From Bolinopsis microptera (taxonomy: Eukaryota > Ctenophora > Tentaculata > Lobata > Bolinopsidae), in the NCBI RefSeq assembly GCF_026151205.1, contig NC_087072.1, forward strand, positions 14,672,169-14,732,168: a DNA stretch of 60,000 nucleotides, read 5' to 3'. Every line of letters begins with the position of its first letter. The first letter of the stretch is position 1. The notes under the pieces were generated by a model. The model was not told the DNA's origin, did not search any database, and saw only the letters and a program-made list of their open reading frames with translations. Made by a program: the position numbers and the translations under genes. Below are positions 1 through 12,100 of this stretch, piece after piece.

Positions 1-19
1 CAGAAATGCAAAATAAAAG

Positions 20-139
20 ATGACAGACACAGTAGGATTTATACCATTACCCAAAAGTACAGCTAACGATGCAAGCTCTGAGAGTCCGGTGCTGGTCCTA
101 AATGCTTTTGCTCCACGCACTATCGTTGATTTCGGAGAT
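20..139 (+). CDS. ASPM: ASPM exon 1 (start of ASH domain)
   Basis: This exon encodes 40 residues from MTDTVGFIPL to APRTIVDFGD and ends in phase 0 before a GTAAGT donor at 140. The FGD joins the V that opens exon 2, recreating the FGDV motif of ASPM N termini. The sequence just before the ATG reads CAGAA, so an upstream splice acceptor at the window edge cannot be excluded. Confidence 0.75.
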
Positions 140-3100
140 GTAAGTTACATTTTAATGTATCATTATACTACAGATGATTGCACGCTTCGAGGTATAATTT
201 CATTCAGAACATCTACTGCTTCAGTGTCAGTCTTGAAATAAATTAAGGAATGTGAATTAACGAGAGTTAAATCATTAAATCCGACTCTGCTAGGACATGC
301 CCATAAATGAATTTCTTGGATCCCGAATGGAGACAAAAAAAGCTGATCTTATTTTCATTTGTTCATATAAGACGATGGTTCAATAGTCAAAATATTCAAT
401 CTCAACGAATTTGAACGATGAAAATGTTTAAATACCTCTGATAGCCGATTTAAGCGCATCTTTAGAATTGTTGTCCAATGCTAAATATCGTTGCACGGAT
501 TGAATATGGTACTCATCTTAAGGCCAGAGGGGGGGGGGGGGGGGGGGGGGGGGGGTAAGGGGTCAACAAATTCTACCAAAATATTATTTTCTAAATCGAT
601 TTAATTTTGACAAAAACATTGCCGCTATTCACATATTTGTAGCTGATTAACTTTATTTTATAATTGAGGTTAACCGATTTTCGCAAAATTGACTATACAA
701 CATTGAGGTTAATAAAATTGAGGTTAATATTTTATTCCACGCCATAATTTTTCGTTATTTCGGTCAGCAAATGTAAACTCTAAATTTTAGGTTCATAATT
801 ATCAGAAAAAGTAATATCCAAACGTGATTAAATGAGGTTAACCTCGTCTTTTAGATATAGCGAGAATAGATCAAATGATAGAGTTACTATTTTCATCGTA
901 AGTTTACGGTATACACATTTCTAAATAGATGACGTGTCGATTGACTTTCTTTTATCTTGGGAAAATGAAAAAAATGAGGTTAACCATCACATTTTGGTAC
1001 CGTAGGGAGTATACATACGATTCTTACTTATGTTATGTACCACAATATCGAAGTGAGGTATCTATTGGTATCACAATGCCTACAACTATAATCACGTGAC
1101 AAAGGTGATTTGAACTGACCATATTTTAGTAGAAGATTTTACCCGTAAATGGCTAAAAAATGAGGTTAACCTCTCATTTTTTGAATATCTGACCAGTCAA
1201 TTACATGTTAACCTCAAAAACTTAATCGTTATACTGTGCAAATGTTTTACTACATATATAATAACATATTGATAAACCAATCCCACTATTATATGGTCTA
1301 AAGCGAGGTTAACAACCAAATTTTAAGCAGTTAGTGTTTACAGGAAGTCTTGGTTAACCTCATTTTTTACAATACAAGGACATTAACTACTGAAAGTGGC
1401 TAAAATCATTTAGGGGACGGCCAGGTCTGATCAAGCAAACGTTATTAAGTGTATAAAAAGTCCTAACTAACGAACTGTGATACATTCCAGTGAATATTCA
1501 AAATTTTAAAAACACTAAATTGCATCTATCTCAAAACACATTTTGTGACTTTCAGTTCCTTAGTTGAGAAAACCAGCCACTCCCTGATATTGAGATTTGG
1601 TACAGTGGTTCCTTGGACAACTATCTAGATATTAGATGCAGCGATTTTTTTTATTTGACTCGTTTCTCGAATTATGAGGTTAACCAGCTAAATTTTCCGA
1701 ATTTTTGACATGGTTAACCTCATAATTCGAGAACTGAGTCAAATTAAAAAAATCGCTGCATCATAAATGAGGATAATTGTCCAAGGAACCACTGTACCAA
1801 ACCTCAAGATCAGGGATTGGCCGGTTTTCTCAACTAAGGAATCGAAATGTCAAAAAAGTTACAGCCGTTTAAAGTTCCAGTTTAACATGTAATTACAGGT
1901 AAACCTCAAAATTGAGCGCGCGATATCTCAGAAGCGCAAGGTCAGATTTTGATCCGGTTTTTTTCTTTTTGCTCGTCTCCAGTAGCTATTATCAAATATG
2001 CAAAAACTACAAAAGTGCCATTTACCCCCCCCCCCCTCTGGCCTTAACCCGAACCTAATCGATCGATTTGACGATTATATATTGGTATAAATTCTGATTA
2101 TGATCAGAAAGAAATATAAACTCACAAGAAATATAACCCCTTCTATCTGAAATTTATTATTATGACACCGACGTCCGACATCGCTCAATTTTAAAGATTT
2201 GTGTATCACGACTCACGAGATACTTAAACTCAAAAACGTCAAAAATCCTTAGGAAGCTTGTGTCGGTAGATCGATTTTTGTCTGTACTATCGAGGGTTAA
2301 AATAAATTTAACCCTCATATTATGGGGTTTACAATAATTGGTTTTCGTAAAGTACTTTAATTTCAGCCATCAAGCTATAAACTCTCATCATTCTAATTTG
2401 TTCAGGTGAAAGCGGGGAAAACGAAAATCGCATGTTTCACATTAGTAAATCCGCACGCAGAGGATGCAATGATAACAACAGTCAAATTCCCGACCACTAA
2501 GACATTAGTGCTACACGGTTACTCGACGGAGGAGAGCAAGAATCGAGCTTACAAAATACCGCCAAATTCGTGTATTGACGTCAGGGTTGCCTGGACACCA
2601 CGTATGTACATATTATACATATCATCAACGACGTTAATTACAACCATTAAATCTGGCAGACTGCTTTGGTTTCACAACCGCTTTTTGGTGATACAATGAT
2701 TTTGTGGCAAGATTTATCCTTGTTTTTCTCTTTTGTTAGTCATTACTTTCTTCTTATAACCAAGTATACAAGCATAAGTTGCTCACATTATATCGTTTCA
2801 GAATATGCCACCGCTGATACATGGGGAATGAGACAGACAATTGAGCTGGGATGGGATCGAAAAAGATTTGTCATTTTGCTCGTTGGATTCGTTATGGACG
2901 GCAAGAAAAAGGTAAAGTCAATTTTGTGATGTTATAGCTATAGTGTTGTTGATAAAAATAGAACACGGGTCTATGAAAACTGATTAACCAGTGGTTGGAC
3001 TGGCACACAGCGTTCCGCGCGCGCGAAAAATCAAAATCTCCTAACGTTAAACTTGTGTTAAAAGTTTTCATCAAGCGCGCAAATCCATTTTCGTGAAAAT

Positions 3101-6100
3101 TTCAAAAATTCGAATACCCGCTCACTCCATCAATGATCTAATCAACTTCAACGAAATTGTACCTAATCTAAATCGGTGTTCGGGAGGTGAGCGTTAACTT
3201 TGTTATATTGATTCTTAAATTTTTTTATTAAATACTTTTCAAATTTTACAGAGTACAGCAATAGATGAATATAAAATAGAATCGTTCAAAATATCGCCCC
3301 CATCTGTAAAATATGATGGGCACCCAAACACGGTAAACACATAGTGAACTATGTCCGCAGTAACTTGGACCCATTACATCGAATTAATCTAAATCCAAAA
3401 ATTTATGAAAAACTATTTAATAACAAACAAATCCATGGTGAATAACTGTGGATATAGAGTCAAAATTGGTAATTCAATACGTCAAATTCCAGATACATTA
3501 GATACAGGTCTGAAATGGTCATTAATGTGTGAGAAGGTGTGCGGGTGAAGTGTGATATGATGTTGAAAGTAAAGGAAGGTAGATAAAAAAAATTAATAAA
3601 ACAAAAATAATAATAATATGGGGAGCAAAGAGACTAGGCTAGACTGTTGTTTCACTATCCAATAAACATTTCCATAGATGCTTAGTGACCTCAGCTTTGA
3701 AAAGACTAGTAGACACAATCTGTCTTACCTGTAAAGGGAGTCCATTCCACAGTATATGGGTTCTGTAGAAAAATGATTTTGCCAGTGGGCTATTTGAGGT
3801 ACATGTGGTGTGTGAATTCTGACTTAACTTAGGTAAAATTGATGACACAATAGACAGACTGTCGAGGTGGCAACGTCTTAGTCGAGAAGTGCCCTGATAT
3901 AAAGAGAGATAGTGAGGCAGCGATACAGGAATTAAATTGTTAAGAACTTTGTGGAAAAAAATAAGATCATTCAAGTCAAACTTTTGAGACAAAGGGAGAA
4001 TGTCGACAAGCTTGCACTTTTTGACATATTGCTCAGGTGGATAACTGCGGCCCTCTTCAGACAGAATCCATTTAATAGCTCTCTTTTGGAGACTTTCTAA
4101 TTTATCACTAAGTGATTTATTACAAGGGCGCCAGATTATGGAACAATTTTCGAATTGGCTACGAACCAGGGAGAGGTAAAGCGCCCGGCGACGTTTCTGA
4201 TCAATGACAATATGGCCATCTCTTCTGACCATACCAAGTTGTTGGCAGGCCTTAGTATAAATTCTGTCGCACTGACTATTCCAACTTAGCTTAGGAGTAA
4301 CATCGACTCCAAGATCTTTTTCTAACTCTAAAATAAGCAACTAAGATTTCGAAATCTCTTAAATTTCAGAAAGCAGTTAAGAACTTAAACAGAGGAAAGA
4401 AACCTGAAAAACCACTCGATTTGTCGATGGGACGAGACGAAAACGACGTCAATCTGGTTAATATATTGAACAAGTTTCTTACTGATGCACTGCTGATTTT
4501 AATTACATGCATGTAATAATTGAAATTTCTAAATTTTAGTCGCAACCTCTACTGGTGACTGTAAACAAACCATCCTCAGCGTTTTAAAGGAGTTGTCAAT
4601 CACACAGCAAAGAATACAAAATCTAGTGTTCCAGATGTGAGACCGAGCAAAATCTTGGGTGAGAACCAGAAAAGTAATATTAAAGCTGGAACGAGGACTG
4701 AGACCGGTAAAAGGAAACTCCCGAAGAAAAACAAACCTCTAGCCCTAGATTTGAAGTCACCAATGGAAATGGACGATGTGAAGAGTGATGATCTTCTGCC
4801 CACTCCTCTTAGAACTGAGTTTGGGAAAGAGAGCCCTTTCGCTTGCATGGACACACCAAATTTCATCGACACACCGGTTTGTGAACTGAAAATAAACTGT
4901 TCCTAATTTGACTTTATTATGATATCTACTTAGTGTTTAATAAGGCATTACACGATAGAGAAAAATATCCTCATTATGTAGAAATCTTATTTTGATTAAT
5001 TTATTCATCAAACCAAACAGCGACCGAGTAGGCGTCGGTCAATGCGAATTGTGGAGAGAGAATGTAAGAAAAAGAAAGTGTCCTCTGTTTATATGTTCTC
5101 TGATGATGACACAATCATGAATGTGAAGACTGAAGTGTGTAAAAAGCAGTTTCAAATTATCATACTTGCATGACAAAGATTATACTTGTATTTGGAAGCA
5201 TCCTCTACAACTTCTTTGATCCGTTAATGAACAAATTTAATGCATTTAGAATAATCTTAGAGATTAAACAGCCCACATCCAGAAACACGCCATCTTGCCA
5301 AGCATTCTGGGAGGAAATTTTTTTGGGAGGAAAAAACGGGAGGAAAAAGAGGAAATTTTTGAGAAGTTACTCCTACGGGTAAACCGCCCCTAAAACGTCA
5401 CCTGTTTTTTGGGCCCAGATTGCCGAGTTAGGGCTAAATTTACAGGGTTCTGAAGTGTCTAGGAATAATATTTAAACCTTTTTCTAGCCTGCCAGGAAGA
5501 TTTGGAAATTTGAAAATAAAATCAGGTACAATTTTTTTGACGTTGAAATGGAGTCACTTTTAAAACACCACCCCTAAAATGTCAACTCTATATGTGTGAT
5601 AATTACAAAATATACAGGAGGCCTGATTTATCTTTTGTCACTAGTATTAATTGTTTTGTCTTATTAAAACATTAAGCTACTTGAAAACATTCACTCACTA
5701 AAGGAAGTACCTCAAAACCGTAATCACCCCTTAAAATGTCACGTGCACCACCCCTAAAACGTCAGCTAAAACAGGTTGTGTAGCACTCAGAATGTTGCTC
5801 AATTATTAATTTTAACCACTTCTGGGAAAAATATAACCTATTTCTGAGAGGTGTCGACCAGAATTTCTCTCTCTGTTGAAAAAAAATGGTGGAATTTAGT
5901 CAATTTACTTTTTGCGACATTTTGGGGACTTTTTTTTGAATACCCAGAACTTACGGCAAAACAGTAACTCAGTCAACAAAATTTACACCTGTAGTTAGAT
6001 TATCTAGTTATAAACTAACAATCGGCACAAAAGAAATGGATTCAATGTGATTTTAACCTTGTGCAAATTGCATGTTTTAATTGCATTTTTTGGGATTTTT

Positions 6101-9100
6101 TACATCATCCTGCATTTTGGCAATTTTAGTGACCTGTAGTTAACTAAGCCAACCCATTAATCGATCTGACCTTCTCTATAGACTAGATTTGACTGCTTTT
6201 AGCAAAATTGAATGTCAAAAACTACGGTTTTTGGTACTTACTAGTTTATGGTAAACCTATGATATGCCCCCTAAAATGTCATTTTTTTTCTCCCCTAAAA
6301 TGTCAAATTTGTATTTTGTTCGCATGGTGTGCGATAATAGCTCTTGTTTTGGCACTTGTTAATTATTAACATCAACTATTAACGAAATGTGAGTATGCAT
6401 TGCATCTTAGGAAAAGCCTGCGTAATTTGATCAGGTTAAAATGACATTTTAGGGGGGATAATTAGACATTTTAGGGGATGTTTATTGCAATTAATAAAAT
6501 AAAACTAATTCCTTGAGCTGCCAAAGCTTTCCAATATTACCATTAGATGCTAAATATGATGTTTAATAGGCTGGTACCTCCATTTTATGGTGCTTGTACT
6601 CTCAAAGCCAGAATCTGATAAAATGACATTTTAGGGGGCGGCCAGGTGACATTTTAGGGGAGGGTAGTAATATTGAGTAATGTATAACTTTCCATATCTC
6701 CAGTCATATGTACAAAGTTGCTAAAATATGTAAATATCACTATCCTAGACCAAAACCGAGTTAATATTAATGAATTCCAGAGTTATAAAATTGTGCGCTT
6801 TTTTTCAAAAGTAAAAAATTCGTACAAAGTGAAAAAATTGCCCTTATGGCATCATTTAGATTCAATTTCAGGATGTGGCAGGGTCTGAATGATATTTTTT
6901 TATGTTTAGGAGTTACAAATGATTAGGTAAGATACTTTTTAAGAAGATGGGATCCAATCAAATAAGAGTGGCGTTTTAGGGGTGGGTGACATTTTAGGGG
7001 CGGTTTACCCGTAAATTTCGAAATATTTTTTTGGAATAAAAAAATTTTTCGATTGTATAAAAATCAAAGAGGAACATCCTGTCAGTTTTGGAACACAGTG
7101 AAATATTTTGAAATTTATCTATTTACAAGACTTGGTTTTTGACATCTGCTCAATATCAACTTTGGGGCTGGCCTTCCCCGACTTGAAGGCCATTTCTTTA
7201 CATACATGATATATGTGTGATCACTGTAACGATTACATACGATACAAAATTGTTCGTTCAAAATAGACCTCTATAACCAAATTACTTCCATGGCTTTTAT
7301 GCCTTTACAACTTTACAAAATTCGCCTTGCCACAGAATTTAGAAAAAAACGCATCTGGGAGGAAATATAAAACTTTCTGGATGTGGGTTAAACAGTAAGA
7401 TTGGGAGAAGGAATTATTTTAACAAGCCCATTACACTAGTATTCTATTTTAACGTTTAAGGGTGGCATAATGGCGGTTTCGCCATTTACTTAACTGCAGT
7501 GTGACAGAAGTTAAAGGTAAAGTCGAAAGCCAGATTTCACAACATCTTGTTTTTCATACTATTCAATATTCTGTCTGTAGTCTGTCAATACTAGCCGAAT
7601 GTTAATTTAAAAAAGAATATAAGGAGCATGGTTGTTCTTAATCGATTTTAAAACTAAAAATTTGTTCAGGTTGAAGAGCAGCCTAATCGTCGAGTAACCG
7701 CCTTGAAGGTGGAGACGACACCAACCGCATCTTCACTCGGGGACTTCGACAGTCCCTTCCAGGACCTTCTCACCCCGTTCACTCCCACTCCTCTCCCTGG
7801 CATCCAGCAGACACCGGTACGTGAACCATTGTGTAGAATTCACCTGACCTCCCATGATCGCTTATAATACATATGTTAGAACTTTTGAAAGCTCCAAAAA
7901 TTGTGAGTTTTTGAGGACGAATCCAAACAGCGTAGTAGAAAGCGCTGGTCGACGCGAAGTGTGATGAGAGAATGCAAAAGGCACAAGAAAATGGAGTTGT
8001 TCTCTATGTTCACTGATGAGTGTGTGAGTGTGAAAACTGCATGATCAGCTACACTGTCTTTCAGAATGATTCTGGGAAAACACATCCTTGTTGAATAATA
8101 AATGCCTGTTTTCTCGCTCTTTTTTACAGTTCTGTGATATGTCGTCACTGAACTGAAAATTTATAAATCATGTATCAGCACTGCTGAAGCACTTAATAGT
8201 ATGTTCCTGTGATAATCCTATGTTAAAATCATGTATGTATTTCTCAATTTTACGAAATTTGTATGGCAAAATTGCTACCAATCAAAATCTACCAGCTAAA
8301 ATATACTCTCGACCTCTAACATAATAATTGAGGAATATTTCTCGCAATTCTTAGTTCGTTATATATTTTCAATTTACGTTTTATTTAAACCGAATCCGCC
8401 GTCAGGCTGATATAGTGCCCAATGTAGCACCAACCCCTGTCCAGTCCATGGTGAAACAGGAATGTGTTAGTAGCGGTAGTGGAGAGGGGAGCACTGGAAC
8501 CCCCGGGCGCAAGCGCAGAACTTGGGGTGCGCCTGACCAAAACCCGCTCTTCACAACACCCAACGTCATGACCAGGTTGGCTCTTGTCTCTTGTTAAAAC
8601 CCTTTCAATTTGACCCAGACCACATATCAACGTTGCCAACTATGTTTTCACTTATTTGTTAAACTTGCCGAAATAGCTAGTAACACAATGATATCAGGGC
8701 CATGATGAAGAAGATAGGAGAAGAGAGTAGTTGCCAGCAGACCTTTATGGAATGTCACACTGTAGCGCAGACCTTCATGGAATGTCACACGATAAACCCA
8801 GTAGACAGCATGTTAGAGAACGCCTCCCCACCCCGGGATAGGGAGTGCGATAATCCGCTCAGTCCTGGACCCACCCCTTTCACCCCTCCTAATATAACCC
8901 TGGCGGAGAAGAAGCCAGCTCAGGGCGCTGCCCGACCTGTCCCCAACTTAAACATTACTCCTGAGGATATCGGCAGGACTTCAGGTCCTCTCACTGCAAC
9001 TCCTCTTCACCCGGTAAGATTTAATGTGATATTGGCTTTGGGAGCTGAGGGCACTTTAATAAAATATAATATTAGATTATTAGGATTTAATTTACGGCCC

Positions 9101-12100
9101 AAATGTTCGTGGTTCTTATCATCCTTTTAGAATTAAATCAATTTCTTTCTTGCCTTGCCTTGTGTCATGACAATTAACACAATACAATATGCAGATTTAA
9201 TATTATAACATAATTTTTTGCGCAGTCGATGGTATTGATAATGGAGAGAAAGGACGATAATCTGCCCTGTTTTGACACCAGTATTATACCACACCCCTCA
9301 CCTGCAAAGACGGATCATTCTCAGGATAGGAAGGTAGTTAAAAGCATTGTAAATTTTGTATCGAAGTAAACGTGAAATGCAAAAACGGACGATATTTCAT
9401 CCAATTTGTGCTTTTGGTCCAAGAATTGCTGATCATTTGGTAGCAATGTTATTATGATAATGATGTATTATCATTATTTATCAAGATCATTTTCAGAAGT
9501 CCGAAGCGTTTGTTATTCCTGCAATAGAAACAACCAGCTCAACAGTAAATCTGAGCGATGAAGAAGTTGTTGTTTCAACACCATTAACTAGGTCTGGTGG
9601 GAAGGGATCAGCGGAGTTGAGGAAAAAACCAGCAATCCTTAAACCAGCCCTCAAAAGAGCAGCTAAAACAAAAGCTGGTCCGGTGATAATCAAGACACGT
9701 GAAACTCGCCCAAAAACAGCTCCAGGACTGGCTAGACGTGAAGGTCTGAGAAAGAACATGACCCAAGACAATGCTAGAGTATCAAGAGAGCCAACAAGAC
9801 ACCCAGCTAAGAGGAGGTCTGTAAGTGCGGGCAGGGTCGAGTCTACACCCAAGGCTGCTTACGATGTGAACGTTAGGCCTCCTAAACGAAAAGGTACGGC
9901 CTTGACATGTTCAGTTGAACACAGTTGAATGGGTAACAGGGTAATCAATAAGTCAAGAGGGTCAAAGTTAGAGTTTTTTATCATTCCGAGAAAGTTTCTT
10001 AACTTAAGTGTGGACCCTTCAAACTTTAGATTGCCTATTATTATATGTGTTCTTAACTGTTTTGAATAAAATACACAAGTAGCTCCTTCCCATTCCCTTC
10101 CTTGAGTCACTTCTCCCCTTCTAAATCAGTAACCCGCAGATCTAGTAACCCCGACCATGGGGCCGCCCCGATCTCCTGGAAAGCGACCACGCCCCCTCCA
10201 GCGTGTGGTATCTGTTGATGAGAGCTACAGGGAGAAACGGCACAGAAGCTGTGATGTTGCGCTGGCTCCTAAAACTCCAGGTAAACGCGAAATTAACACC
10301 TTTTTAAAGCTAAAATGTCGCTTCATTCATTCTACTGGACAGCTTATAAAATGTTCTAATATTTTCTAATTTATCTCACAGATAGTTGTATACTAACATC
10401 AAATTATTCACAATCATTGAAACCAAGGTATTTCAGGAAATAGAGTATCTGTAAGAAGGAGCATGGCTCCTGCAACTGGAAAACGGGTCAAGATGAGCAA
10501 TAGCAGACAGAGTGCTGGTAATTATCAAATTATCTATTTCAATTTTGAACACCTTGACATAAGAGAAGTATTATTCATGCAAAGATTGTATTTAATTATT
10601 TATCTTGATCTAGGTGCTGACTGCTGATATATAAAATATTTGCATTTCAGCGATGCCTCGTCATCCCTTGGCGTTATCCTCTGCTAAGAACATATACTTT
10701 GACGAGAAGTGGAAGATGAAGCAAGAGCGTGCATTTACAGTGTGGATGAATTTCTACTTAGCTCCCCCTCAAGGGAATATCCCACCAGAGTACCAAAACA
10801 CCAGAGAAATTACGAAGAATGCAGCTCGCAAGGCTAGGAAATCTAGTGAGTAGTGTCTTAATATAACGGACGGGTGTGGATTTTCTATTTGACAGAGTTG
10901 GGTACTCGGATGTGATCAGTGTCAGGGTACATTCCAATGATTATAACGAAAACAAAGTAAATTTTTTCCACACAATAAACTTTTGCCCAATAATAACAAA
11001 GCAAGAATAAAACAGCTACAAAACAACATCAAGACAGTTGATTAACTCTACTTCCAGTTCCGGTTCCTTGGCTGGATACAGCCTGTACACTTCGGCAAAA
11101 TATCCTAGAAAAAATAAACTGCCTGAACCGTCTGTTCGTCAAAACGTATATAACAGGATTTATAATAACATTGAGACTCAAGAAGTAAACCATCATGAGA
11201 TCAAACCAGGGTGCTTGTTGGGTCTCAAAGGTGTGCAGGAACCCTAGCACCAGATTCACAATAACACAAACATACGAGCCCAGGAAAACCCAAACTACGG
11301 CAGATAGAGTTAGGAACATTCTCTTCATTGCCGAACTACCATTCTTTATCGTGTTACACTTGACGTAGATAGCAATAGATATGTTGATAACTGTGGTCAG
11401 TAACATTGGAACAGCTATAAACACGATTGTATAGTACGAGACAAACACCTGCTTGTGATCTGGCACTATCCCAATGGAGGGCCAGCAGAGCATGTCTTTG
11501 GGGTTGAAGTAAGCGTAACAACCGGAGATTATGAGGTAGCCACTGCAGCCGCAGGAGATTAGGATCTGGAGTAGGGTTATGACCCGTACTCGGCAGGTCA
11601 GGGTTGAGGAGTTGCAGGAGTTTCCTGTCCGTCTGATTGCCCAGATCCTGTACACTGTAATATTATGTAGTTTGGTTATTAAAGTTTTGCAGTTATTAGC
11701 TTCTTGCCTATTAAGATATCAGAAAATAAAAGCAGTGGAAGAACTGCTCTTTCAAAAGCAGCAATTCTAAGCAATATCAGAGCTACTCTCGTGTTTCCGC
11801 TCAAATCAACTGCCACCAAACAACAATAATCACACAACTAAAGAAGTATAGTACAAGTATAGTAACCTGATATAGAGAGAATAGTAAGGACCTCGTTAAC
11901 AATAGGAGGAGACAAGAGGAAGGCCACCAGATAGCACACCCCAGGCCCCAACACCCACCTCCTCCAGACCAGGGTTACCAACATGGGCAGGAACATGAAG
12001 ATGGTCACCAAAATGTCGCTCACCGCCAGGGTGTGGACAAACATCAGTGATACTGGGTCCAACTTGATGGCGTTGAAGAGCAGGGAGCTGTAGAGGACGG

